From Lentzea guizhouensis (GTDB taxonomy: Bacteria > Actinomycetota > Actinomycetes > Mycobacteriales > Pseudonocardiaceae), in contig NZ_CP016793.1 in the NCBI RefSeq assembly GCF_001701025.1, forward strand, positions 2,728,001-2,792,000: a stretch of 64,000 nt of DNA, given 5' to 3'. Of this stretch, positions 54,419-61,877 are shown piece by piece. The translations under genes and the position numbers were made by a program. The notes beneath the pieces were generated by a model, which did not search any database, was not told the DNA's origin, and saw only the letters and a list, made by a program, of their open reading frames with translations. Positions within the stretch are counted from its first letter, which is position 1. Every line of letters begins with the position of its first letter.

Positions 54419-57400
54419 TCAACGGTAGGCGGGCGTGCCGAGGTCCAGCACGAGGTCTGCCCGTGCCGCCTCGTCCGGGCGGTGGGTGATGTGCAAGATC
54501 GTCCTCTTGTCGTTCCTGAGCTGTTCGAGGAGGCGTTGCGCGGTCGGTTCGTCGAGGTGGGCGGTGGGTTCGTCGAGCAGCACCACGTCGGCGTCGTGCA
54601 GCAACGCCCTGGCGAGCGCGAGCCGTTGCGCCTCGCCGCCGCTGACCTGGTCGGGCCGGATCACGGTGTCCAGCCGGTCGGCCCACTCCGGCAGGCAGGC
54701 CTGCCGCAACGCCTCCCTGAGCTGCTCGTCGCCGTGCGCGCCCGACATCCGCAGGTTCTCCCTCACCGTCGTGCTGACCAGCATCGGCTCCTGCGGGCAC
54801 CAGGTCGCCCGCGGCAGCTCCACGATGCCGCGCTCCGGTGGCAGAAAGCCCAGGAGCAGCGCGAACAGCGTCGACTTGCCGGCACCCGACGGGCCGACGA
54901 CCGCCACGTGCGTGCCGGGCTCGATGTTGAGGTGCAGGTCCTTGAGCGTCGGCTCGGTCGCGCCGGGCCAGCGGACGTCGACGTTCTCCAGCCGGATCCG
55001 CTTGCCCCGGTGCGGCTCGGGCCGTTCCGGAGCGTCGAACTGGAGCCGGGCGCTGGCTTCTCCCAGCGCCTTGCGCTGCTGGGCGGCGAGCGGGAGGGCG
55101 GCCAGCGGCTCGGCGAGGGCGAGCGGGACCAGGCCGAGCACCGGGTTGCCGGTCGTGGCGCAGACCAGGGCCGCCGCACCGGTCGCGAGCAGGACGATCG
55201 CCGTGGCGGCACCCGTGCCAAACGCTTGCCTGCGGGTCTGGCCCGCGAGCTCGACGTCGTCGGCGTGCAGCTGCGCCAGCAGGCGGTGGTGGGCGTCGTG
55301 CGCGATGAGGTCCGGTGCGGCGACGAGTGCGTTGATCGTGTCGGTCGCGACCTTGCGGCGGCCGCGGGCGAGCTTGGTGCTGGCCCGGCGTTCGGTCCAC
55401 ACGGCGACGGCGGGCGCGGCGAGGCCGGCCGTGAGCAGCAGGCCGCCGAGCGTGAGTGCCGCTGCCGGGTCGATGAACGCGAACAGGACCGTGGTCGCGA
55501 TGCCCGCACCGATCGCGATGACCGGTGGAACGAGCACCCGCGGCACGAGGTCGCGCACCGTGTCCGTGTCGTCGATGAGCCGTTGCAGGCCATCACGGCG
55601 TTGGGTGCGCACGACCCGGAGCCACAGCTCAGCGCGGAGCTCGGTGGCGAGCTTGAACGCCTCGTGGTGGGTCACCAGGCGCTCGACGTAGCGGAGCACG
55701 CCCTTGCTCAGCGCGAACGTCCGCACGCCCACGACCAGCACCGACAACGTCAGGATCGGCGGCATCTCGGCGGCACGGGCGATCAGGTGGGCGGCCAGCG
55801 CGGTCAGCGCGATGCCGGCCACGGTCGCGGCGACGCCCAGCAGAGCGCCTTTCCACGGGATCGGCAGGCGCTTCGGACGTTCCTGCTGGGTCTCCTCCGT
55901 GACGACCCTGGCGAACGTCTCCTCCTCCGACGCCTCCTTCTCGCGATGCGAGGCGAGGACGACGGCCGCGGTGGCGCTGGCGTTCTTGATCGCTTTGTCG
56001 ACTTTGCGACTTGTCACCGGGTCGAGGTGGGCGGTCGGTTCGTCGAGAAGCAGGACCGTGGCGCCGTGGCGGACCTTCAGCAGAGCGCGCGCGACTGCGA
56101 CGCGTTGGCGTTCACCGGTCGAGAGGTCCGTGATGCGACGGTCGAGCAGGTGCGCGGCTACGACCTCGTCCGCGACCTCCTCGATGTCGTCCGCGTCCGG
56201 AACTGTCAGCTCCAGCTCGGCGCGAGGCGTGGCGGCCGCGAACGCGGGCTTCTGCGGCACGTACGCGATCTCGCCCTGAACTTCGACGACACCGTCCGTC
56301 GGCTCCACGAACCCGAGCAACACCTGGAACGTCGTCGACTTCCCCGCCCCACTCGCCCCTTCGAGCCGGTACACCTCCCCGCCCCGTACCTCGAAACTCA
56401 CCCCGTCCGGCGCGAACCCACCACGCCTCAACACCCGCAAATTGTCGACAAACACCCGCCCGCAAAAGTCACGCGGGAGTCCCGCGTTCCCCTCAGCGGC
56501 ACGCGGGGCCCCCGCGTGACCGTCGTCAACGACGACGGCGACGCGGCGGACGGCTTCCAGGCCGTCCTCGCTGGCGTGGTGGGCGGCGCCGGCGGCACGG
56601 AGGGGGAGGTAGCACTCGGGGGCGAGGATCAGGACGACGAGTGCGGTCATGAGGGTCATGTCGCCGTGGACGAGGCGGACGCCGACGCCGACGGCGATCA
56701 GGGCGACGGACAGTGAGGCGGCGATCTCCAGGACCAGGGCGCTGAGGAATGCGATCTTGAGCGTGCCCATGGTGGCTTTGCGGTGCTGGTCGCCGAGTTG
56801 GCGGACCGCGGCGGCTTGCTGCTTGGCGCGGCCGAAGACGGTGAGGACCGGCAGGGCGCGGAGCAGTTCGAGGAGCTGGGCCGAGAGCAGCTCGGTGACG
56901 TCGGCGGCCCTCTTGACGCGCTTCTCGGTGTACCAGCCGACCAGCGCGGCGAAGACCGGGATCAACGGGACCGTGACGGCGATCAGGACCGCCGAGGGCC
57001 AGTCCGTGAAGAGGATCCAGGCGCCGACCAGCGGCGGCACGACCACGGCCGTGACCAGTGCGGGCAGGTAGCGGGTGAAGTAGGCGTCGAGCGCGTCGAG
57101 GCCCTTCGTGGCGAGCACCGACAGCTCGGCGGTGCCGCGTTCGGCGATCCAGGCCGGACCACGCTCGAACGACCTGGCCAGCAGCTTCGTCCGCAGCTCC
57201 TCCTTGGCACCGGCGGCCGCGCGGGCGGCGGCGCTCTCCGTCGCCCACGTGAGAGCTGCGCGGGCCACGATCGCGCCGGCCAGCAACGGCAGGCCCTCGC
57301 GGGTCGTGATCACCGACGCCAGGGCGACGGCCTGGGCGACGAGCGCGAGGGCGTTGAACAACGCCAGGGCGCCCACCCCGACGAGGGCGCGCCTGGCGTT

Positions 57401-57442
57401 CTTCGAGAGCTGGGGCAGAGCTCCCAGCGGGCCCTTGGCCAT
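54419..57442 (-). CDS. cydDC: Fused CydDC ABC transporter (thiol exporter for cytochrome bd assembly)
   Basis: A 1007-residue fusion of CydD and CydC, as in many actinobacteria. The first half has six helices, Walker A GASGAGKST (about residue 360), LSTGERQR and LLLDEPTAHLD. The second half repeats the plan with GPSGAGKST (about 852), VSGGEAQR and VLLDEPTAHLD. It exports cysteine/glutathione needed for periplasmic maturation of cytochrome bd. ATG overlaps the cydB stop (TGATG). Between the first membrane and nucleotide domains (about residues 308-325) a double palindrome encodes an unusual Gly/Ala/Pro stretch. Confidence 0.92.
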   Translation of the reverse strand: MAKGPLGALPQLSKNARRALVGVGALALFNALALVAQAVALASVITTREGLPLLAGAIVARAALTWATESAAARAAAGAKEELRTKLLARSFERGPAWIAERGTAELSVLATKGLDALDAYFTRYLPALVTAVVVPPLVGAWILFTDWPSAVLIAVTVPLIPVFAALVGWYTEKRVKRAADVTELLSAQLLELLRALPVLTVFGRAKQQAAAVRQLGDQHRKATMGTLKIAFLSALVLEIAASLSVALIAVGVGVRLVHGDMTLMTALVVLILAPECYLPLRAAGAAHHASEDGLEAVRRVAVVVDDGHAGAPRAAEGNAGLPRDFCGRVFVDNLRVLRRGGFAPDGVSFEVRGGEVYRLEGASGAGKSTTFQVLLGFVEPTDGVVEVQGEIAYVPQKPAFAAATPRAELELTVPDADDIEEVADEVVAAHLLDRRITDLSTGERQRVAVARALLKVRHGATVLLLDEPTAHLDPVTSRKVDKAIKNASATAAVVLASHREKEASEEETFARVVTEETQQERPKRLPIPWKGALLGVAATVAGIALTALAAHLIARAAEMPPILTLSVLVVGVRTFALSKGVLRYVERLVTHHEAFKLATELRAELWLRVVRTQRRDGLQRLIDDTDTVRDLVPRVLVPPVIAIGAGIATTVLFAFIDPAAALTLGGLLLTAGLAAPAVAVWTERRASTKLARGRRKVATDTINALVAAPDLIAHDAHHRLLAQLHADDVELAGQTRRQAFGTGAATAIVLLATGAAALVCATTGNPVLGLVPLALAEPLAALPLAAQQRKALGEASARLQFDAPERPEPHRGKRIRLENVDVRWPGATEPTLKDLHLNIEPGTHVAVVGPSGAGKSTLFALLLGFLPPERGIVELPRATWCPQEPMLVSTTVRENLRMSGAHGDEQLREALRQACLPEWADRLDTVIRPDQVSGGEAQRLALARALLHDADVVLLDEPTAHLDEPTAQRLLEQLRNDKRTILHITHRPDEAARADLVLDLGTPAYR
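56468..56520. repeat. 53-bp double-palindrome element inside cydDC
   Basis: Outer arms GTCACGCGGG (56468-56477) and CCCGCGTGAC (56511-56520) are perfect complements. Inner arms CCCGCGT (56481-56487) and ACGCGGG (56501-56507) also pair. Each half is itself a 17-bp palindrome (ACGCGGG-N3-CCCGCGT). In frame with the gene. Confidence 0.75.
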
Positions 57443-58410
57443 CACTGCACCGGGATGTGCCGCACGCCGATGCGCTTGCGGAACACCCAGTAGGTCCAGC
57501 CCTGGTAGACGAGCACGGCGGGCGTGCCGAACGCGGCGACCCACGTGATCACCTGCAGCGTGTACGGGCTCGACGCGCTGTTCGCGATGGTCAGCGACCA
57601 CGCGTCGTTCAGCGTCGACGGCAGCACGTTCGGGTAGAGCGAGCCGAACAGGATGGCCACGCTGGCGGCGATCGCCAGGCCCATCAGCGCGAACGACTGG
57701 CCGTCGCGGTTGTGCAGCAGCCGCCACATCGCCGCCGCGAGGACCAGCACGACCACACCGGCCCACACCCCGGCCACGACCGCCAGCAGCGCGATCAACG
57801 GCAGCAGCGCCACCGGGGCGATGGTCAGCGCGACGCGGCGGGCCCGTTCGCGGATCTCGCCCTCGGTCTTCAAGGCGGTGAACACGGCGCCGTGGACCAG
57901 CGCGTAGCCGGCGAAGGCGAGTGCGCCGAGCACGGTGTCGAAGCGGACGGCCGCGAACGCCGAGCCGACCCGGTCACCGTTCTCGTCGATCGGCAGCCCC
58001 AGCACCGTCGTCGAGATCAGCAGGCCGACGCACAGGGTCGCGATCCACGAGCCGGCGACGATGGTGACGTCCCACGCCTTGCGCCAGCGCGGGTTGTCGA
58101 CCTTGCCGCGGTAGTCGAACGCGACCCCGCGCCCGATCAGCGCGACGAGGAACAACGTCAGTGGCAGGTACGCGGCGCTGAGCAGCGCCGCGTACCAACC
58201 GGGGAAGGCCGCGAACGTGGCACCGATCGCGACGATGAGCCACACCTCGTTGCCGTCCCAGACCGGCCCGATGGTGTTGATCATGACCCGGCGTTCGGCG
58301 TTGTCGCGCCCGAGAACGGGCAGCAGCATGCCGACGCCGAAGTCGAATCCTTCGAGGAACAGGTAGCCGAGCCACAGCACGGCGATCAGCACGAACCAGA
58401 GCGTTTCCAC
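57442..58410 (-). CDS. cydB: Cytochrome bd ubiquinol oxidase subunit II
   Basis: A 322-residue CydB with about nine helices; starts METLWFVLIAVLWLGYLFLE with the GFDFGVGMLLP block, then IGPVWDGNEVWLIVAIGATFAAFP, both invariant in the family. It pairs with CydA in the high-affinity terminal oxidase. The gene lies 12 nt after cydA and overlaps cydDC by one base. Confidence 0.95.
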   Translation of the reverse strand: METLWFVLIAVLWLGYLFLEGFDFGVGMLLPVLGRDNAERRVMINTIGPVWDGNEVWLIVAIGATFAAFPGWYAALLSAAYLPLTLFLVALIGRGVAFDYRGKVDNPRWRKAWDVTIVAGSWIATLCVGLLISTTVLGLPIDENGDRVGSAFAAVRFDTVLGALAFAGYALVHGAVFTALKTEGEIRERARRVALTIAPVALLPLIALLAVVAGVWAGVVVLVLAAAMWRLLHNRDGQSFALMGLAIAASVAILFGSLYPNVLPSTLNDAWSLTIANSASSPYTLQVITWVAAFGTPAVLVYQGWTYWVFRKRIGVRHIPVQ

Positions 58411-58422
58411 GTCGTCTCTCCC

Positions 58423-59877
58423 CTAGTACGCGAACGCCAGGGCGCCGTCGTCGGACTTCTGGGGCAGCACGCCGGGGATCCCGCCTCGGACGTACTTGCG
58501 GATCAGGTAGAACTCCACGACCGCCAGCACGCTGTAGACCGCGGTGAGCGCGATCAGCGACGTCAGGATCTCGCCGGGCGTGCTGTTGCTGACCGCCTGC
58601 GCGGTGAACATCCAGACACCGTCCACCCCGGACGGGTTCGGCACCACCACGAACGGCTGCCTGCCCATCTCGGTGAAGATCCAGCCGAAGCTGTTGGCCA
58701 GGAAGGGGGTCGCGATGCCGGCGAGGCCCAGTGCCGGGAACCACCAGCCGGTGGGCGTCCGGTTCCTGCGCGTCAGCCACAGCATGAAGACACCCAGGCC
58801 GGCCGAGATCGCGCCGAAGCCGATCATCAAGCGGAAGCCCCAGTAGGTCACCGGAAGCGCCGGCACGTAGTCGATCGGCTTGCCGCTGAGCTCGCCCAGC
58901 CGCTCGTCGACCGGGTAGAACTCACCGTACTTCTGCTGGTACAGCGGGACGAGATCCTCGATGCCCTTGACCTCGGTGCTGAAGTCGTTGTGCGCCAGGA
59001 AGCTCAGCAGCGCGGGCACGGTGATGCTCTTGACGTTCTCGCAGTCGGGCCTGGTGACGTCACCGACCGCGAAGATGCTGAACGCCGCCGGCTCCTCGGT
59101 GTGGCACAGGGCTTCCGCCGCGGCCATCTTCATCGGCTGCTGCTCGAACATCAGCTTGCCCTGCAGGTCACCGCTGATCGCCAGGACGCTGAACGCGACC
59201 ACGCCGACCCAGGTGCCGAGCTTGAGCGAGCTGCGCCAGACGCGTTCCTCTTCGGACTTGCGGTGCAGGTGCCAGGCGGCGATGCCGACGAGGAACGCAC
59301 CGGCCACGGCGAACGCGCCGGCGATGGTGTGCGGGAAGGCGGCGAGCGTCGTGTTGTTGGTCAGCACGGCCCAGATCGAGGTGAGGCGCGGCCGGCCCTC
59401 GTGCATCTCGATGCCGACCGGGTGCTGCATCCACGAGTTGGCGGCGAGGATGAAGTACGCGCTGGCCATGGTCGCGAGGCTGAACGCCCACGCGCAGGCG
59501 AGGTGGACCTTCTTCGGCAGCTTGTCCCAGCCGAAGATCCACAGCCCGAGGAACGTCGACTCGACGAAGAAGGCGACGATCCCCTCCATCGCGAGCGGTG
59601 CGCCGAACACGTCGCCCACGAACCTGCTGTAGGCGCTCCAGGCCATGCCGAACTGGAACTCCTGCACGATGCCGGTGACGACACCCATGGCGAAGTTGAT
59701 CAGGAGGAGCTTCCCCCAGAACTTCGTCATCTTGTAGTAGCGCTCGTCACCCGTGCGCACCCACGCGGTCTGCATCCCCGCGACCAGCAGGGAGAGACCG
59801 ATGGTCAGCGGCACCATCAGAAAGTGGTAGACGGTGGTGATGCCGAACTGCCACCGCGCGAGTTCGAGTACTTCCAC
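58423..59877 (-). CDS. cydA: Cytochrome bd ubiquinol oxidase subunit I
   Basis: A 484-residue CydA. Haem b595 ligand His18 is in TTVYHFLMVP, haem b558 His in AAFPHTIAGAF, and GRQPFVVVPNP plays the GRQPW role. The Q-loop (from KLMFEQQPMKMAAAEAL) is short. It reduces oxygen with quinol electrons and supports microaerobic growth. GTG 59877 has TACGCT 7 nt upstream and no Shine-Dalgarno (leaderless). A DevR-type palindrome sits about 60 bp further upstream. First gene of cydA-cydB-cydDC. Confidence 0.96.
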   Translation of the reverse strand: MEVLELARWQFGITTVYHFLMVPLTIGLSLLVAGMQTAWVRTGDERYYKMTKFWGKLLLINFAMGVVTGIVQEFQFGMAWSAYSRFVGDVFGAPLAMEGIVAFFVESTFLGLWIFGWDKLPKKVHLACAWAFSLATMASAYFILAANSWMQHPVGIEMHEGRPRLTSIWAVLTNNTTLAAFPHTIAGAFAVAGAFLVGIAAWHLHRKSEEERVWRSSLKLGTWVGVVAFSVLAISGDLQGKLMFEQQPMKMAAAEALCHTEEPAAFSIFAVGDVTRPDCENVKSITVPALLSFLAHNDFSTEVKGIEDLVPLYQQKYGEFYPVDERLGELSGKPIDYVPALPVTYWGFRLMIGFGAISAGLGVFMLWLTRRNRTPTGWWFPALGLAGIATPFLANSFGWIFTEMGRQPFVVVPNPSGVDGVWMFTAQAVSNSTPGEILTSLIALTAVYSVLAVVEFYLIRKYVRGGIPGVLPQKSDDGALAFAY

Positions 59878-59884
59878 GTCTTCG

Positions 59885-59890
59885 AGCGTA
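59885..59890 (-). promoter_or_regulatory. -10 element of cydA (leaderless)
   Basis: TACGCT on the minus strand, 7 nt before GTG 59877. Confidence 0.6.
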
Positions 59891-59936
59891 GGTCTGGATC
59901 ATGGCCGCTATCAGGTACGACGGTCCTGTCCCGGCC

Positions 59937-59952
59937 CGGGACCAAGGTCCCG
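59937..59952. promoter_or_regulatory. DevR/DosR-type binding palindrome upstream of cydA
   Basis: CGGGACCAAGGTCCCG matches the core of the DevR consensus GGGACTWWAGTCCC except for one symmetric T/A pair changed to C/G. A weaker half-match (GGGACAGGACC, minus strand 59922-59932) lies nearer cydA. Confidence 0.6.
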
Positions 59953-60005
59953 TGCGCGAAGTCACGCCTATCAGGTGACATGCATCGGATACGATGGATG
60001 CGCCA

Positions 60006-60150
60006 GAGGGGAGTAGTTCCCACCGGAGCTCGCAGCCGGTGGCGTGGTGATCGACATACTGGTCGGCCTTCGAGCGGATCCGGTCCCACACCCGTCTTGT
60101 ACGGGCGAACGAGACCTCCGGCCGGGCTGCAGCACGCCCGGTCGGGGTCT
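60006..60150 (+). promoter_or_regulatory. yybP-ykoY manganese riboswitch
   Basis: The two conserved loop elements are present in order: GGGGAGTAG (60009-60017) and ATCGACATACT (60050-60060), close to the family's GGGGAGUAG and UCAACAUACU. The helix CACCGG/CCGGTG (60021-60026, 60036-60041) lies between them. It precedes a GDT1-type Mn exporter, the usual partner. The downstream expression platform is GC-rich and its boundary is approximate. Confidence 0.82.
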
Positions 60151-60194
60151 GTTGCGCCTCCGTCCGGGTCTCGTATTCGGACGTGGAGGACCTC

Positions 60195-60785
60195 GTGGCC
60201 ACTTCATCGCTCGCGTTCATCACCGCCTTCGCGGTGGTGTTCCTCGTCGAGCTCCCGGACAAGACCATGGTCGCGACCCTGGTGCTGACCACGCGCTACC
60301 GCGCCTGGCCGGTGTTCACGGGCGTCGTCGCGGCCTTCGCCGTGCAGAGCGTGGTCGCCGCGGCGTTCGGGTCGGCCCTGACGCTGCTGCCGGACCGCGT
60401 GGTGTCCGGTGTGGTCGCCCTGCTGTTCGGCATCGGCGCGTTCATGCTGCTGCGCGAGGGGTTCTCGAAGGACGACGACTCCGCCGACGAAGCCGGGACA
60501 CGTGCTGACGTGCCGTTCTGGCGGGCGGCGCTGACGTCGTTCGGCGTGCTGTTCGCCGCCGAGTGGGGCGATGCCTCCCAGCTCGCCACCGCCGGGATCA
60601 CGGCTCGGTACGGCGCGCCGCTCGCGGTCGGGCTCGGGGCCTGGCTGGCGCTCGTGGCCGTGGCCGGGCTGGCGGTGCTCGTCGGGCGGAAGCTGGCGGG
60701 CCGGTTGCCGACGCACTGGATCCAGCGGGTGGCGGGCGCGGTGTTCGCGGTGTTCGGCGTGATCGCCCTGACGCAGGTCTTCTAG
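60195..60785 (+). CDS. GDT1/UPF0016-type manganese exporter (MneA-like)
   Basis: A 196-residue membrane protein with six helices in two halves. Each half carries the ExGD-type cation motif: VELPDKTMVATLVL and AAEWGDASQLATAG. The first has Pro in place of the usual Gly. It exports Mn(II) under riboswitch control. I select GTG 60195 because GGAGGA sits 4 nt upstream; GTG 60183 would place the ribosome site inside the coding region. Confidence 0.88.
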   Translation: MATSSLAFITAFAVVFLVELPDKTMVATLVLTTRYRAWPVFTGVVAAFAVQSVVAAAFGSALTLLPDRVVSGVVALLFGIGAFMLLREGFSKDDDSADEAGTRADVPFWRAALTSFGVLFAAEWGDASQLATAGITARYGAPLAVGLGAWLALVAVAGLAVLVGRKLAGRLPTHWIQRVAGAVFAVFGVIALTQVF

Positions 60786-60799
60786 AAACAGGTGCCAGG

Positions 60800-61249
60800 T
60801 CACCACACGGGTCGCAGGCCGGGCTGGTCCTCGCCGTGCGCGTGCTGCAGGTACGCGGCGAGGCCGGCCTTGATGGTGGCGACGGTGTCCTGGCCGATCG
60901 CCTCGGCCATCTCGTTCTCCAGGTCCGTCCACAGGTTGTCGGCGAACTTCAGGTAGTCGCGGCCCTTGGTGGTCAGCGTGACGTACTGGGCGCGCTTGTC
61001 GGTGGGGTGCGGCTCCCTCAGCACATAACCCCACTCGTCGAGCTCGGCGACGATCTTCGCAGCGGCCTGCTTGGTGACGCCGAGGTGCCCGCCGATGTCG
61101 ACGGTCGTGGCGCGGCGCCGGGCGAGGAAGCGGAAGACGTAGCCGTGGGCCGGGCGCAGCGGCTCCAGGCCGATCTGGCGCAGGCGGTCGTGGAACTGGT
61201 CCCCCATGGCCCGGTACGTCATCGCCAGCAGCATGGGCACCGGTTCCAT
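60800..61249 (-). CDS. MarR family transcriptional regulator
   Basis: A 149-residue winged-helix regulator. DNA-binding helices are in TTVDIGGHLGVTKQAAAKIVAELDEWGYV, followed by the wing REPHPTDKRAQYVTLTTKGRDYL. ATG 61249 has AGGAG at 6 nt. Two GACAAC-type palindromes in the divergent region with the cupin gene suggest it represses both genes. Confidence 0.9.
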   Translation of the reverse strand: MEPVPMLLAMTYRAMGDQFHDRLRQIGLEPLRPAHGYVFRFLARRRATTVDIGGHLGVTKQAAAKIVAELDEWGYVLREPHPTDKRAQYVTLTTKGRDYLKFADNLWTDLENEMAEAIGQDTVATIKAGLAAYLQHAHGEDQPGLRPVW

Positions 61250-61264
61250 CGCGCACTCCTAGTA

Positions 61265-61279
61265 GACAACCTGGTTGTC
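61265..61279. promoter_or_regulatory. MarR operator 1
   Basis: GACAACCTGGTTGTC, a perfect palindrome apart from its centre base. It covers the region just upstream of the MarR start. Confidence 0.75.
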
Positions 61280-61294
61280 CATATTCTAAGGTTG

Positions 61295-61309
61295 GACAAC
61301 TTGGTTGAC
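61295..61309. promoter_or_regulatory. MarR operator 2
   Basis: GACAACTTGGTTGAC, the same palindrome with small changes, exactly 30 bp from operator 1. A TATTCT/TAGAAT -10-like sequence lies between the two. Confidence 0.7.
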
Positions 61310-61325
61310 TACTTTGGAGGTCGTC

Positions 61326-61676
61326 TTGCTGGTCACGGGGGATTCGGCTGCTCGGCACGAGTTCGGCGGGTTCGAGTTCAGGCCGCTGGCGGTGCCGTCG
61401 ACGGGGAGCACGGAGATCGCGCTGTGGACCGTCGACGTGCCGGAAGGGGGTGACGGGACGCCGCACTCCGCGTCGAAGGAGGAGGTGTTCTACGTGCTGT
61501 CCGGGTCGGTGACGATCCAGGGGCAGACCGCGGGGCCCGGCGACGCGATCGTGGTGCCGCCGAACACCGAGCTGTCACTCACGGGCGGCCCGGCGCGCGT
61601 GGTGGTGGCGACCTCGGTGGGGATCACCGGGACGCTGGCCGACGGGCGGACGATCACGCCGCCCTGGTCGGTCTAG
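61326..61676 (+). CDS. Small cupin-domain protein
   Basis: A 116-residue single cupin barrel with PHSASKEEVFYVLSGSVTIQG (first cupin motif, with His and Glu as likely metal ligands) and GPGDAIVVPPNTELSLTGG (second motif). It may bind or sense a small molecule or act as a dioxygenase/isomerase. TTG 61326 is supported by GGAGG 5 nt upstream; an upstream TTG at 61305 lies within the operator. Controlled by the divergent MarR. Confidence 0.8.
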   Translation: MLVTGDSAARHEFGGFEFRPLAVPSTGSTEIALWTVDVPEGGDGTPHSASKEEVFYVLSGSVTIQGQTAGPGDAIVVPPNTELSLTGGPARVVVATSVGITGTLADGRTITPPWSV

Positions 61677-61698
61677 CTCGCTGGTTCGGTTGGTTGCG

Positions 61699-61842
61699 CT
61701 AGTTCGCGGGTGAGCCCTCGTCCGTCTTCGGCTCCGCCGGTGCCGGGTCAGGGCTCGTCTCGCGCAGGTCGTGCGCGATCTTCTTGGCCTCGTCGATGAG
61801 GTGCTGGGAGTTTTCGAGGCGATCTTCGTCAGGTGCGGTCAC
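61699..61842 (-). CDS. Small acidic hypothetical protein (47 aa)
   Basis: A 47-residue protein beginning MTAPDEDRLENSQHLIDE, with an amphipathic helix (DEAKKIAHDLRE) and a disordered Pro/Glu tail (PDPAPAEPKTDEGSPAN). The helix has good coding character. It lies just downstream of the DUF5682 gene on the same strand. GTG 61842; no clear Shine-Dalgarno. Function unknown. Confidence 0.55.
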   Translation of the reverse strand: MTAPDEDRLENSQHLIDEAKKIAHDLRETSPDPAPAEPKTDEGSPAN

Positions 61843-61877
61843 GGTGCTGGGGTGCGCGGTTTTCAAGATCGTCAAAC

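Larger units (their letters stand above)
59878..60194. other. Divergent regulatory region between cydA and Mn exporter gene
   Basis: No protein gene. It contains the cydA promoter, a DevR-like palindrome, two copies of TATCAGGT exactly 60 bp apart (59909-59916 and 59969-59976), a -10 TACGAT at 59990-59995 and the yybP-ykoY riboswitch. Confidence 0.8.

Noticed and set aside
57457..60288. Plus-strand frame of 943 codons
   Set aside because: Antisense to cydA and cydB; low-complexity Arg/Asp/Glu-rich translation typical of high-GC shadows.
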